A DNA stretch of 64,000 nt from Sciurus carolinensis (GCF_902686445.1 NC_062232.1:33374454-33438453), one strand, 5' to 3'; positions 1 to 11,212 are shown, numbered from the stretch's first letter. Notes: generated by a model from the sequence alone, not told the origin. Made by a program: numbers and translations.

Positions 1-1021
1 GTAAGTGTGGCTGGCCTCAGCTACACTGCTGTTTCTAGAAACCCACGCCAGGCTGAGGGGGCTGCAATGGGCGGAGTGTGGTTGGGGGTATAGGAGGCAG
101 TGGGGAGTGCGGACTGGTAGTGGGCTGGGGGCAGGCCCAAGAAGCAGGTCAGGTGTCTGTCCCAGTCACGGTTGCGCTCCCTGTGTCTGTCAGAGCGTGG
201 AAAGATGAGTGGAAATCACTCCTTGCGGCGGCCCCTTGGGGAAAGGACCAGGCCCACGTCCACCCTGAGGCTTCAATTTCCATCCGACCAGCGGGGGAGG
301 GGATTCCTGTGGAGACAGAATGGCATCCTTTCTTCCGGGTCTCCCTCCATGCCTGGGGTGCTCCATCAGCACGCACCTCACACACATTCCCAAGGCAGGG
401 TTTCTAGAAGACGCTCCACAAACGTTGCTTCCAGGAATGTTCCTCAAACACAGCTGGATTCTTCAATCTGCAGTCCTGTTGCCACAGTCCAGAAGCAGGG
501 TTCCCATGACAGACAGGAAGCTAGAGGCTAGGGGCCTGAAGCAGGGCCACCCAGGTGGTGGCTCACATCTGGATTGCTCCATCTAGATTTGCTCCCCACT
601 CTGATAAGCCCTCCCCAGAGATATGGAGCCCAGATGATGGAATCCAGGACGTGTACACAGAGACCCCTACACACCGCATCCTTAAGTATTTAACAGTTAA
701 AAGCCACCTTACAAACCACTTCATAGAGTATGTTGATATGACGTCACAGTGATGTGAAAAGCCAGCTTTGAATCTACGAGTCTCGGGTTCCTCAGGATTC
801 CACCAGGAAGCACAGAGGGGTGGGGAGATCCGGCTGTCACTCTTTGCCTTCCTACCTCTGGGGCTCAGTCCCACACCGAAAGGGACCTGGCATTTTTACA
901 TGTGTCCCCCCAGCTCGCATGTCATTTTGGTCCATTTTCTGCCTCCACAAACACTCGCCTCCTGGCTACCCCTCTGACCATTCATGCCACGGCTTCTCTC
1001 CCAAATTCATAGCTTGTCGAT
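1..1021. other. Unassigned unique sequence
   Basis: No repeat family or exon is recognised here. Several short overlapping open frames run through it on both strands without any familiar domain, which is what chance gives in GC-rich DNA. A perfect CRE palindrome TGACGTCA lies at 739-746. Confidence 0.4.
739..746. promoter_or_regulatory. Perfect CRE palindrome (possible CREB/ATF site)
   Basis: TGACGTCA is the full cAMP-response element bound by CREB/ATF dimers. It stands alone, with no recognisable promoter or CpG island nearby, so function is not supported beyond the match itself. Confidence 0.2.
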
Positions 1022-1315
1022 TAATTGTGAATGTAACAGTATTAAGAGGCAATGAAGTCGTGAGAGCAGAGCCTTTGCGAATGGGTTTTGTGATCTTATA
1101 GAAGAGGGTGAGGGAGCCGTTCACCCCTTCCACCATGTGAGGATGCAGGAGGCGCCATCTTGAAAGCAGAGAGCAGCCCTTACCTAACCCTGAATCTGCT
1201 GGCGCCTTGATCCAGGACTTCCCAGTCTCCAGAACCGTGAGAAATAAATCTCTGTTCTTTGTAAGTTCTCCAGTCTCAGATACTTTGTTATAGCAGCAAG
1301 AAAGGACTAAAACGG
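1022..1315 (+). mobile_element. ERVL-MaLR LTR, 3' part (MST/MLT1-like)
   Basis: The order of motifs matches the 3' half of MaLR LTRs: a CCTTCCACCATGTGAGGA block near 1127, CTTGATCC..GGACTTCCCAG, CTCCAGAACCGTGAGAAATAAAT, then TACTTTGTTATAGCAGC and a terminal GGACTAAAACG. The 5' part is degraded. These LTRs are old solo copies with no coding capacity visible here. Confidence 0.75.
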
Positions 1316-1897
1316 TATGAAAAGATGGTGACATCTTTTCCCATCTGTCCCTAGGGAGTACCTAGGAGTGCCCTTGGAACATGGGGATGAGGCCTGGGTA
1401 GTCACTGATGGTGGGCTTAGGACTGTTTGGCAGGGAATTCTGGGATCCCAGAATCCCAGAGCATGTCCAAAAAGGAAGACTAGGCTCCAGGTGGGCGCAG
1501 CTTTGTTCCTGTGAACTCCTTGCCCCGTGAGTCCAGGTGTGGCCCAGGCAGGGCCCTCTGGAACATGGGACCCAGGTCAAAGGCTTCGATTGCCCAGTTC
1601 TACGGGTTGTCCTTATCCTAGAGTAGAGGTATTCGGTGTCCTTTGAGTGGTCAACCACTCCTTCTTGCTAGGCAGCTGCTGGCCACTTTCTCATAGGCTC
1701 TTTACCCACCTGGTGCTCATTCTCCCAAAAGCCATGGCCAGTTAGAGAAGATGCCTGCCCAGTGCTGAGGTGGGTTTGGGAGGACCTCTGCTGGGACAGG
1801 CACTGACCATTTTGTGGCTGGGCCATGGGTAGGTAGAGGAGGGGTCGGGTCGCCAGGAGGGATATTGGGGAAGGGGTCATGGGTCATCCATATGAAA
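1316..1897. other. Unassigned unique sequence
   Basis: I see no repeat, RNA gene or coding signal. Two antisense open frames of 70-98 residues have no recognisable motif and are treated as chance. Confidence 0.4.
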
Positions 1898-1992
1898 ATT
1901 TTTTTGTTTTCTTTTTGCGGTGCTGGGGATTGAACCCAGGGCCTTGTGCTTGCGAGGCAAGCACTCTACCCACTGAGCTACATGCCCAGCCC
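1898..1992 (-). mobile_element. ID SINE (tRNA-Ala-derived), antisense
   Basis: On the minus strand the unit starts GGGCTGGGCATGTAGCTCAG (A box), carries the B-box-like GGGTTCAATCCC and ends in an A-rich tail, seen here as T-rich sequence at 1899-1917. This is the free ID unit found in many rodents, a Pol III retroposon moved by L1 machinery. Confidence 0.88.
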
Positions 1993-2774
1993 GTATTTCT
2001 GTATTTTAACAGCAGTCCCACTAAAATCAGGAGCATCAGTTGCGCGTTTTCCTAGCCTGCCGTGGTTTTATTGAGGGCAGACTGTGTTCAGCTGAAAGAT
2101 GGCTCCAGCCTTACATGAAGCTTAGACATGACTGAGGCTGTATGAGGGCCAAGGGCGACGTAAGTCTTCAAAGGGGCTCCTTCATTCGGGAATCCCTTTG
2201 TCCCTTGCCTTTCTTCTTCCTAAGCCGGTCCCACCTGGAGTGACGGTGGCTGGAGTTTCAGCAGCCATCTTGTGACTTTGAAGATGGACGCCCCATGCTA
2301 AAAAAAATAACAGAACTACAGAAGGAGTCTGGGTCCCTGAAGACCATCCCAACCCTACAGTGCCCGCCTCTGGACTCTCTTTGTGAAAGAAGAAACCTCA
2401 TGTTTGCATACGCCTCTGTGGTAGGTCTGTTGTTAATACTGAACTCACTTGTTAACTCTCTTTAGTCCTCCCTGTCCATGTCTCCTCAGGGCTGGCCCAG
2501 AGTTACGCTTGTCAGTTAATCCTCAAAACCATTTTGGCCATGAGTGTTACTCTCCTCACTTTGACAGGTCTCAGAGGACATGTGACTTGATGGCCGAACT
2601 GAGGCCAAGCCCTGGGTTTCGTAGCCCCACGGCTCCTCTCATTTGTCACACCCCTCTGTGTGGGGTCTCCTTCCTGGGAGGCCCTCTGAGACTGAGGACT
2701 GTTGGCTTGGACTGTGGCCTTTGCCGTTTCCATGGAGTCTCATTGGTGCCAGGGGGGCATCTACCTGTACAGAA

Positions 2775-2776
<2 letters not shown>
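1993..2776. other. Unassigned unique sequence
   Basis: Nothing recognisable is seen here apart from moderate GC content and short chance frames. Confidence 0.35.

Positions 2777-2816
<40 letters not shown>
2777..2816. repeat. (GT)20 microsatellite
   Basis: Twenty uninterrupted GT dinucleotides. This explains the Val-Cys repeats in overlapping open frames, which are not proteins. Confidence 0.97.
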
Positions 2817-2817
<1 letters not shown>

Positions 2818-5283
2818 GGGGAGTGTATATCAGAAAGAAACCTTTAAAAAAAATCTTGCCTTTTTCTGCAGTGGCACCTATGAGAGAAAACTCCAGAAAA
2901 CCTCAATAGGGCTATAAGCCCGAAGGTGGACTGAACCGTAAGGTGGTCAGGCCGCCTTCTATGCTTCAGAAATCAAAAACCCCTCAGCAGAGGGGGAGGA
3001 GGGACAGACCCACCACTACGGCAGGGGCCTCTGAGGGCCTGAGAGGGTACTGTGGCTTCCCAGGCTTGGTGGCTGCAGAGTCCTCTGCCCAGAACATTGT
3101 TCCCCTGAAACCTGAAAGCCCAGCTTCTCCCTGACCTCTGCTGAAGCAGATCTATTATCCCCAAGGTCACCAGTGGACACCCGGAGCCCAGCACCTGGGA
3201 GATGAGTCCTCAGGCCCCCTGAGACCTCTCTGCCATTCCTAGTACATTTTCAGGGGAGAACCATCCCGAAACCTGAAGACTTTGATTTCCTTCCCATTTT
3301 TCCCCCTTGCAGTCAGGGCCTCTCTTTCTGGCCTCCTCCATCTGTCCAGGGACTCCAGGGGGGTGACGGGAGGCCTCCCACGCTTCCCAGAGTGGAACCC
3401 AGGCGGGAGACAGGAACGGTGGATTTCTGGGCACTGGAGAGGGTGGCCAGACCTGCGGGTAACAGCCCCTCCCTGTCCCTGACTGCCCTGGGCAAATGTG
3501 ACCTGCCAAGCCTCCTGTCAGCCAGGCTGGGCCTCCCGTCCGGCTCCCAGGCAGAGGAGACGGAAAGCAGACCCTCCCGCCTGTTCAACCTCAGCAGAGA
3601 TGATTGTACCCTTTCCTGTGTTCCTTCGGGGATCCCGAAAGGCCATACGGTTCTCATTTCCTCGCCACACACCCCTGATGTGGTCAGAGTCTCCCTCCCA
3701 CAGCCTGGGCGGCGCTGGGGGCTTCCCGGGCTTTTCTTCCCCACCTGCCCTCCCAGAAGCCTCCTGCGGCCTCTGCCCTCTCCCTACCGCCTCCCCCTCC
3801 CCCGTGCCTCAGGTCTTTCAGTTCCTGCTCCCCACATCCAGGAGCTGTGGTCAAGGTTGGGGCTGTTCCCTTGGCAGAAGTGCCCTTTCTAGAAGTTTCT
3901 CCTACTCAGCCCAGTGGGTATGGGGAATGACACCTGGAGTCCCCATTAGCGCGCTATTCAATGCAAATGGCACCTTCTGGAGTCATAGGGCTCTGCTGGT
4001 AGGTCCTAAAATTGTAGTTTCGGAGTCCTTTCCAGCCAGAAGAAAGGCTCAGTGGCTTTCATTTCTACACCCATGTCCCCTCTTGGGCTCTGTTCCCTGA
4101 ACTACCTGAACTACTCCCGCCACACACCTCTCAAAACCGATCTCATGGGCAAGCCCGGAATTGTCTAGAAGGTGTGTGGGAGTTGCATGGAAGACCATGG
4201 AAAACTCTGCTCCTTTCCCTCCCACCGTGCTGTGTCCACCACACACGCCTTGAGATCTTCAGGGACCAGTCATTCCCGTTGATGCCACTGTCGCCTCTGC
4301 ATCTGGCTGCCAATTCGGATCTAACTACCACTTTGCATTTGCCAGGCCTCATTCCAGAACATTCTGTTCCCCTCTCCCGGTTGGCAGCTCTCTGGGTCCA
4401 GGTCAGCCAGGATCTGTCTGGGGCTTAAAGATCTTGGGCCTAGCTTGGTTGCTGAAGGTCCCCACAGCCCTCAAAGGCTGGCCCTTGGGGTGGTTCTTTT
4501 GTCTCAGGCTAGACCCAAGATAAACAGATGTGATTAGAAGATGAAAGCGTTTGGCCTGAGGGGACCCTTTGATGTACCAACCTCCCTTCCCCCACCCCAC
4601 ACCCCTGGCGGTCCCCTCTGCTCAGAAATCCCCCTGCATCCCTTGCAGTTCTTATCAATCTGCTGCCCCAGCTCCCCAGGCCAGGCCTGGCTGGCGGCAG
4701 GCAGCGGGTGGGCCGGCGGGTCGAGGCTGTTTACTGAATGGGCGCTGCGAGGCTGCAGGCTGCACGGTTTCCTTGTGAGCTTGATGTGTTTGACGGGAGG
4801 GTGAATCACGCTGCTTCTCCTCTCCGGGCGTCCAATGAGAAGCAGCTCCAGCCCTGGGTGTTCTCGGAACAGTAGCCCAGCGAAGGGAGGGAGTATCTTC
4901 GGTATTCTTCCTTTTTCCTTTGAAAAGGGTAGGAATTCCCGAAAGCGATCGCTGTTGAGAGCCTGCGGAATTTGCCTCAAAACGTGGGAGATATCTTGGA
5001 GGGGTTGTGTCGTAACTGCACACCATGCACCCTGGGCCATTTCTGGGCTCCTCCTGGGGCTGTTCAGGCTGCCAGGCCCCCTGACTAGAAGTGAGCATGA
5101 TCAGGGGCTCGTTCCAGGACAGGCCACCTTGGCCAGGTTTCCCTGCCCCCAGTCTGGGCCACGGAAGTCTCCATGACTCTCTTTCCTCTGTCTAAAAGCC
5201 ACCATTCTATAGGCTGTGCTCAGGGAGTTGAGGATATGCAGGACACCTGCGTGTCTGCGAGGGACAACTTCCTTGTCAAAGGG
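2817..5283. other. Unassigned unique GC-moderate sequence
   Basis: About 2.5 kb without recognisable repeats. It holds long but unconvincing open frames (for example 3498-4100 plus and 4534-5040 minus) rich in Pro, Ser, Arg and Gly, overlapping in several frames, with no known domain. The low repeat density makes it the best place in the window to look for an unrecognised exon by comparative alignment. Confidence 0.35.
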
Positions 5284-5335
5284 GCTGGGGATGTGCTCAG
5301 TGGGGCTGGGTTCAATCCCTAGACTGCAAAAAGGA
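5284..5335 (+). mobile_element. ID SINE fragment
   Basis: GGGGCTGGGGATGTGCTCAG followed after a short deletion by GGGTTCAATCCCTAG and an A-rich stretch. The middle of the usual 75-bp ID unit is missing. Confidence 0.65.
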
Positions 5336-5444
5336 GACAAGTGTTATGGAAAATGAGAGAAGGGGAAAGGGGATTGGGACAATGAGCTGGGGTGGTGGCC
5401 GACTCACCTAGGTGGCTAGGTGGCATTACAGCAAAGGCTCAAGG

Positions 5445-5740
5445 GAGGCAAGGGCATCGGCCAGGCTGATTATCTGGAGAAAGAGCAGCCCAAGCAGGGG
5501 AATAGTCAGTGCAAAGGCCCTGAGGTAGGATGGCCTGGCCGACTCTAGGAAGAGCAGGGAGGCCAGTGTGCCTGGGCAGAGGCAGCGGACAATAGGAAAT
5601 GCAGGTGGGGGTGAGGGATGAGGAGGAGCACCCTGCTGTCTCGGAGGTATTGTCAGGACTTAGGCTTTTACTCTGAGTGAAATGGAGGGCCATGCAGGGT
5701 GTTGAGCTAGGGAGTCACATGCTGGGACTTGGATTTTGGT
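5445..5740 (+). repeat. Ancient mammalian interspersed repeat, family not assigned
   Basis: It has the order GTGCAAAGGCCCTGAGGTAGG, then AGCAGGGAGGCCAGTGTG, then GGCTTTTACTCTGAGTGA and GGGAGTCACATGCTGGGACTT. I know this order from a common old mammalian repeat (L2-like or similar), but I cannot name the family from memory. Confidence 0.5.
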
Positions 5741-5752
5741 GGGGGGTAGTGG

Positions 5753-5947
5753 GGAGTATCAGGGATTGAACTCGGGTACACTCTAGCACTGAGCCACATC
5801 CCCAGCCCTTTATTGTATTTTATTTAGAGACAGGGTCTCGCTGAGTTGCTCAGGGCTTCACTAAGTTGCTGAGGCTGGCTTTGAACTTGAGATCCTCCTG
5901 CCTCAGCCTCCGGAGCTACTGGGATTACAGGTCACTGCACCCAGCAG
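5753..5947 (-). mobile_element. B1-ID dimeric SINE (MEN type), antisense
   Basis: Read on the minus strand, a 7SL-like monomer comes first (GTAATCCCAGTAGCTCCGG, GAGGCTGAGGCAGGAGGATC, CAGCCTCAGCAACTTAG), then a linker CTAAATAAAATACAATAAAG, then the ID unit (GGGCTGGGGATGTGGCTCAG). No clear poly-A remains. A possible short duplication ACTTGGA lies at both sides. Confidence 0.9.
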
Positions 5948-6654
5948 CCACTTGGACGTCACACAGCTGAGTGGTGTGCGGGTCTCTCACTGGCTTTGCT
6001 GTAGGCGACACCCTTGATGTGTGGGTTGTGATGATAACCGTTGCCTGGGTTACTTTTGAGGGACTTGAAGGTCACTTTTGTCAAAAGCACCGACTCTTCA
6101 CTTGGACCTGCTCAAGTATCGGAGGGGCGACCTTTTGATGTCAGGAGGCTGGAACCTCCACCCTCAGATCATGCTCGCCCAACATTTTCTGCACAGGAAC
6201 CGTTTGAGTTGGATCACGCATGCGCAGGCTACTGATGGTTCCACCTCCAGTCACCTTTCCCACACCCGAAGCCGCCCTGCTTCTTCTTCCCATAAATGTC
6301 CCCAAACTCTGTTCTGGGGGGCAGATTTGAAACTTTTGTCTCAGTGAGCAGCTCAGGTGCCACAGGTGCAGATGGGAGGGGCCTGTTTCTGTAATAAGCT
6401 GTCACTTGAGCGGAATGGAGCTGAGCATTCGCTCTCCTGTCCTTCTGTCCTGGGTCTGCTGTCTGGGGGCGGTGACTCCTTGGCCTTCTCAGCCTGCCCT
6501 GCGGCCAGGGAGAGCCCCTGGCAAAGAGATAGGAGAGCAAGTGCCCAGGACACATGGACAGGTGCCTGCACATCTGTGACAACTGTATACGTTGACTCAA
6601 CACACTACTGTCTACACCGTGGTGTCAGAGAGGCCTTGAGCTCATCTAGCCAAT
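5948..6654. other. Unassigned unique sequence
   Basis: No repeat is recognised. A near-match to the NRF1 site (ACGCATGCGCAGG) lies near 6217, without other promoter signs. Confidence 0.35.
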
Positions 6655-6800
6655 ATGGAGGTACCACCTTGTTTATGGCCACTTGGGTTGTTCCCACCTT
6701 TTGGCTTTTGAAAATAACACCACTAGGGACGTGAGTGTGCAAATATCTGCTTGAGTCCATTCTCCGGGGTAGGTACCCAGAGTGGGTCTGCTCTTTTTCT
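6655..6800 (-). mobile_element. Old L1M fragment (3' region), antisense
   Basis: The run GGCCACTTGGGTTGTTCCCACC, TTTTGGCTTTTGAAAATAACACC and GGTAGGTACCCAGAGTGGGTCTGCT matches the antisense of the mammalian L1 3' region (minute-hand motifs before GGAATTGCTGGGTC). It is heavily diverged. Confidence 0.6.
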
Positions 6801-6984
6801 CAGTGGCTGCGCTAAGGACACGCCAGTACAGCTCTCACACCAGGTGGGGGCGGGGTGGGATGGATGAGGACCACCCCACGTGCAGGAATCATGGGGAAAT
6901 CCATGAGACAGCCCAGGGGACCCTCCAGTCTTTGAGTTTCCAGTTCATTCTTTGCACAGCTGTGTCACTTTGGTTGGATTATGT

Positions 6985-7125
6985 CATAGCGCTGACAGTC
7001 TGAAGGACGTGGGTTTGTGTCCTGCCTTTACTGTGGCTGTGTGACCTCAGGCAAAGGATGTCGCTGTTGTTTTCCCAAGCCTCAGAGTTTCCTTCTCCGT
7101 CATCAGAGTAACAGGGCCGGGTGGA
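6985..7125 (+). mobile_element. MIR SINE
   Basis: The central MIR core is visible as GTGGCTGTGTGACCTCAGGCAAAGG followed by CCTCAGAGTTTCCTTCTCCGTCATCAGA. MIR is an old tRNA-derived SINE shared by mammals, and this copy is degenerate. Confidence 0.65.
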
Positions 7126-7489
7126 CAGAGTCTGCTCATTACTGGGCACTGACTAGGCATTAGGCTCAGGACCCGGCGTATCACCAGGATCTCTTCCTGC
7201 AGATGCCTCTGAGAGAGCCTCTTGGTGGCTATTTGGGCCACTCAGGTCAAGGTTAAGTGCATACGTGGTGCCTGTTACTGCTCTAGGACTATGGGTAGAG
7301 CGTGGTCGTGGGCTCTGTTATAACACCGCCAAGACCCTCCTTCAAGGATGGACTTGGGTTCCAGTTTGTGGGTCCTTTCAGGACCCCCCTCCAGCTGTCA
7401 GCATCTGCAAGGTCTACCTCAGCTACACAGTGCTCTCTCAAAGTCACGCCCTATCCTGGATGCTCTATCTAAGTGGGCCCTCCAGAATC
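7126..7489. other. Unassigned sequence
   Basis: No repeat or gene is recognised between the MIR and the following LTR. Confidence 0.3.
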
Positions 7490-7740
7490 ACAGGGTGACA
7501 GAAGAGACAGGCAGGGGATCTGAGTCAGAGAAGAAGATGTGACCATGGAATGAGAGGCGGGAGAGATGTGCCTGCAGGCTTTGAAGATGCAGGAAGAGTC
7601 CACGAGCCAAGGGACACAGGCAGCATCTGCAAGCTGGCTAAGGATTCTCCTCTAGAGTTTCCAGAAGGAACCAGCCCTGCCCACACCCTGAGTGCAGACT
7701 TCTGACTTCTAGAATTTTAAGACAACCAGTCTACTCATGC
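7490..7740 (+). mobile_element. MaLR-type LTR fragment (MLT1-like)
   Basis: GAAGATGTGACCATGGAA, CCACGAGCCAAGGGACACAGGCAGC, GGATTCTCCTCTAGAG, CCAGAAGGAACCAGCCCTGCC and GACTTCTGACTTCTAGAATT follow the order of MLT1-like LTRs in sense orientation. The 3' end is lost. Confidence 0.65.
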
Positions 7741-7904
7741 TAACAAGGCCAGAATCATGCAGGTACCAGGCTGAACCTTTTCCACAGTTTGTCTCCTTCA
7801 TGGAACCCGCCAGCCCACGGAGGGAAACACCATCTTCGGCTCGTTTCCTTTATTCCCAGTGAAGGAAGAGGCCCCTTGGCCACGGTCCAACAGGTGGTGT
7901 GATT

Positions 7905-8345
7905 TTTTCCCCCTTGGGGCTTCTGTAACAGAGGGCCGCAGCTGGGTGGCTTTCAACCACAGAATTGGCTCCTCAGTCCTGGAGGGCGGCAGACTGAATT
8001 CAAGGTGTCTTCAAGGTCACGATCCCTCTGGAGGCTCTAGGGGAGGATCCTCTCATGCCTCTTCCGGCTTCTGGTGGCTCCAGGTGTCCCTGGCTTGTGG
8101 CTGCATGGCCCCAATCTCTGCCTCCACCTGCGCATGGCCTTTCTTCTCGCCACATCTCTCCTCTGTGCGTCTGTCACAGGGACGCCCGCCACTGGATGGA
8201 CAGACCATCCAGATAATCCAGGATGATCTCATCTAGGATCCTTCATTATATCTGCAGAGAAAACTTCCCCTTATTTTGTGGTCCTGGGGATCAATATAAA
8301 GATTCTTTTTCCAAATAAGTTCACACGTACAGGTTCCAAGGGTTG
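7905..8345 (-). mobile_element. MLT1-type LTR, antisense
   Basis: On the plus strand it reads GGCTTCTGTAACAGAGGGCC, GGTGGCTTTCAACCACAGAA, CCCTCTGGAGGCTCTAGGGGAGGATCC, CTTCTGGTGGCTCCAGG, CCCAATCTCTGCCTCC, and near the end CCAAATAAGTTCACACGTACAGGTTCCAAGGG. That is the reverse complement of an MLT1-type LTR, nearly full length. A short ID-like scrap may sit near 8278-8300. Confidence 0.75.
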
Positions 8346-8524
8346 GGAGGCCCAAATAGCTACCAAGAGACTCTCTCAGAGGCATCTGCAGGAAGAGATC
8401 CTTTTTTGGGGGCTATTATTCATGTGAGGTGGAGTAGGGGGTCTGAACCCAGGAATTTGGATCAATTGTCAGTGGAATGTGGTTTGCTTTCTGCTATGAA
8501 GCGCTGGAATAATAGTGTTTCCAT

Positions 8525-8953
8525 CTGAAATGTCCCCCCAAAACTCATGTGTTGAAGGCCTGGTCCCCAATGCAGTGGTGTTCAGAAGGGGGCCTTTGGG
8601 AGGTGATCAGATCAAGAGGACTTTAATCTCATCCATCGATTAATTCCTCGATGTGTTCATAGCTTAATGGGCTGTTGGAAGTGGTAGAAATTTTAGGTGG
8701 GGCCTTGTTGGAGGAAGTACCTTTGAAGGGTATATTTCATCACCAGTTTCTCTCTCTCTCTGCTGCCATGGGGTAACTTCTTGGCTTCCCCACATAGCCC
8801 CCACCTGAGGCTCTGCCTCACCACAGACCCAAAGCCACAGAGCCCAGCGGTCATGAACTGAAACCTCTGAAACCATGAGCCCTAATAAATCTTTGTTCCT
8901 TTAAGTTGATTTTCTTGGGTATTTTGTCACAGTCACAGAAAGCTGACTCATGC
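8525..8953 (+). mobile_element. MaLR-like LTR, group with CTCTGAAACC motif
   Basis: It begins TGAAATGTCCCCCCAAAACTC, runs through GGTGGGGCCTTGTTGGAGGAAGTA and CTGCCTCACCACAGACCCAAAG, and ends GAACTGAAACCTCTGAAACC, AATAAATC, GGTATTTTGTCACAGTCACAG, AAGCTGACTCATGC. Members of the same group recur at 22905, 30533, 38690, 40282, 44783 and 61590. It is a solo LTR with its own AATAAA-like signal and no internal genes. Confidence 0.75.
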
Positions 8954-8959
8954 AAGTAG

Positions 8960-9391
8960 GAACCCCTGGTGGTGGTTTTAAAACATATCTCCAAATTCTT
9001 GACACTCCTCCCACTGAAAGGTGGCTTCTCTGCCCCCTTCCTCTAAAATCTGGATGGCCGGGTGAGGCACCTGTAACCCAAAAAACATGGTGAAGGAATG
9101 TGAAGTAACATCCAAATGGTGGGTCAGAAAATGCAATGCTGTGACTGCCTGTTTCTAGAAACATCTGCCTTTGCAGCCCTGAGCTGCCATGTGAACTATC
9201 TGAGTACTGCAAGGCCACCGTGTTGGGAGGACATCTAGCCACATGGAGAGGTCATATGTAGGTGTTCTGAACGATAGCTCTAGCAACAGCCAGCATCACC
9301 CACCAGACAATTCATACAAGTGAAGAGACTTCCAGATTATTCCATCCCAGCTGTCTAATCACCTCTAGCCATTGATTTTTTTCTTTCATTC
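8960..9391 (+). mobile_element. MLT1-type LTR, 5' piece
   Basis: AACATATCTCCAAATTCTTGACACTCC, AAAGGTGGCTTCTCTGCCCCC, GAAGTAACATCC, AAATGCAATGCTGTGACTGCC and AGCCCTGAGCTGCCATGTGAAC follow the MLT1 sense order. The LTR is interrupted by the dimeric SINE that follows and resumes at 9599. Confidence 0.75.
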
Positions 9392-9597
9392 TTTTTTTTT
9401 TTGTACCAAGGATTGAACCCAGGGGTGCTTAACCATGAGCCACATCCCCAGCCCTTTTTATTTTTTATTTAAAGACAGGATCTCACTGAGTTGTTCAGGG
9501 CCTCGATTAGTTGCTGAGGCTGGCTTTGAACTCGCCATCCTCCAGCCTCAGCCTCCCGGGCCACTGTGATTACAGGTGTGCGCCACCGCTCCCGGCC
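9392..9597 (-). mobile_element. B1-ID dimeric SINE, antisense, inside MLT1 LTR
   Basis: A poly-T run (the tail) precedes the ID complement (GGATTGAACCCAGGGGTGCTT, CCACATCCCCAGCCC) and then the 7SL-like complement, ending CACAGGTGTGCGCCACCGC-type sequence. It splits an MLT1 LTR, so it is younger than that LTR. Confidence 0.93.
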
Positions 9598-9774
9598 CCC
9601 AGTCACTGAATATTTTTAGCTGAGGTCTCAGACATCATGGAGCAGAGATAAGATGTCCCTATTATCCTGAGTTCCTGACTCACAGAGTCTGTGGGTCTCA
9701 GTAAATCAATGGTTGCTGTATGCCACCAAGTTTTGGGGTGGTTTGTCATACTGCAATAGTAACCAGAACACCTC
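9598..9774 (+). mobile_element. MLT1-type LTR, 3' piece
   Basis: It resumes after the SINE and ends with the diagnostic CCACCAAGTTTTGGGGTGGTTTGTCA, then ACTGCAATAGTAACCAGAACA. The antisense frame 9603-10292 crosses this LTR and is not a gene. Confidence 0.75.
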
Positions 9775-10283
9775 TCCTTATCCAGAGGGAGAAAGCCCCT
9801 TATCTTGGGCTCCTGAGAAATAGGTCTGAGAGAGAGAAAGAAAATCTCTCCAGTCTGAACCACTCTGCCGCCACCCCCCAATTCCCAGGGGTTCCGTGAA
9901 GAGACATGAGGTGAGGGGAAGGGATGGAGGGGGCGCGGGGGCATGGAACATGGAAACAGCTCCTCTCTGAGGAGAAAGTGTCCCTCACTAAGCCGACAGA
10001 CGTCATAGGCTGAGGCTGCTGCCAGGCGGCCCCCAGGGGCCTTCCCTCCAGGCCTGCCAGAGTAAGGCTTCTGGCACCTGATCCCGGGCCTCAGCAGACA
10101 CCAGCTGCGGCGGCTCCAGGCCTCTGTGCAGCTGCAGAGGCCCACAGGCCCCAGCCTTGTCCCTCCCCAGGCCCTGGCTACCTGACTGACCACAGAGCCT
10201 GCCCAGGCCCAGCCTCTTCCCCCCCAGGCGGCTGGCTGCTCCCCAGTGCTGTCTTTGCCAGGGCCGGGGTCCTCTGCGGCTCT
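9775..10283. other. Unassigned GC-rich sequence
   Basis: This is GC-rich, repeat-free sequence directly before an AT-rich candidate conserved element. No CpG island character is evident by eye and no exon is recognised. Confidence 0.35.
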
Positions 10284-10460
10284 GGCTGTCAATTACAGCA
10301 CCAGCCCATTCATTTGCTGGATTGGAGCTTTGGATTTTGTCATTTGCTATGCGGAGGTTTTCTTTCTGACTAATTTGTTTACCAGGTTTAATTCTTCAAT
10401 CATGTTTTCATTTTAAGAGATTTCAGGGTAATTATGAACTTTGAATAAATCCATCTGAGG
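10284..10460. promoter_or_regulatory. Candidate conserved non-coding element, AT-rich
   Basis: Repeat-free AT-rich block with dense homeodomain-like cores (CAATTACAG at about 10289, CTAATTTG, TTTAATTC, GTAATTATG) and a TTGTTTAC forkhead-like site. It is sharply different in composition from the GC-rich DNA upstream. The look is that of a developmental enhancer, but conservation cannot be tested here. Confidence 0.3.
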
Positions 10461-11086
10461 CACCGAAGTGCTGGGAGTGCTGCTCTGTGCAGGCCTGCCA
10501 TTCCGTGGCGACACACTGGAGACCTGGTGTGAATAGGACCTTTCCCGCCCGCCCCCAGCCCGGCTCCTGCAATTGAAAACAGCTGGGTCTCTAGAAGTCA
10601 AGGTCAAGATTTAAGAAAAAGCCGCCACTGAAAACCACGCTGGGGGTGGGAAGACAAGAAATCAAGCCTGGGTGGGAGTTAGGCTACAGAACCTTCGAGA
10701 ACCCAGGCCCTCCCCACCCACCCTGCCCAGGCTGCTCCCCAGGGCATGGGGCAGAGGGGGCAGAGGCCCAGCACCTCCAAATAAGTGTTCGTCACAGCAG
10801 GATGCATAGAGTTCTTGGGGAGGAAAAAAAATGGCTTCCCTCGGTCCTTTTAGGGTCTTTGGTGGGGGCCTACGAATTAAATTGATGTAAAACAGATTAG
10901 CAGGAGAAAAACCATTTTAATTACATATGTACGCATGGGAGTCCCACAAAAATATGAGACTCAAGGACCAGATGATTGAAGTTTATATAGCATCCTGAGC
11001 CATAGAAAGGAATAGGGGCTTAGGGGTTCAGGGTGGGGGTGAAAACAAATTATGGGGGAGGGGACAGCGTGCACGCTGAACGAAGG
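10461..11086. other. Unassigned sequence
   Basis: No repeat or gene is recognised. A run GGTTAGAT-like and AT-rich patches near 10890-10980 have no assigned family. Confidence 0.3.
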
Positions 11087-11212
11087 TTTGTTTTTTATTT
11101 ATTTTTCTGAGATGGAGTCTCGCTATATTCAGGTTAGCCTCAAATCCTGAGCTCAAGCGACCCTCCTGCCTCAGCCTCCCAAGCAGCTAAGACTCCAACA
11201 TGTCCTGGTTCA
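11087..11212 (-). mobile_element. 7SL-derived SINE monomer (B1/FLAM-like), antisense
   Basis: GAGATGGAGTCTCGCTATAT, GCTCAAGCGACCCTCCTGCCTCAGCCTCCCAAG is the antisense of a single 7SL-like monomer without the ID half. It is an older monomer type than the dimeric SINEs. Confidence 0.7.

Noticed and set aside
3498..4100. 200-residue plus-strand frame
   Set aside because: It overlaps equally long frames in other phases, with composition typical of GC-rich non-coding DNA.
9603..10292. 229-residue minus-strand frame
   Set aside because: Its C-terminal third is antisense MLT1 LTR and the rest is GC-rich sequence without a domain.
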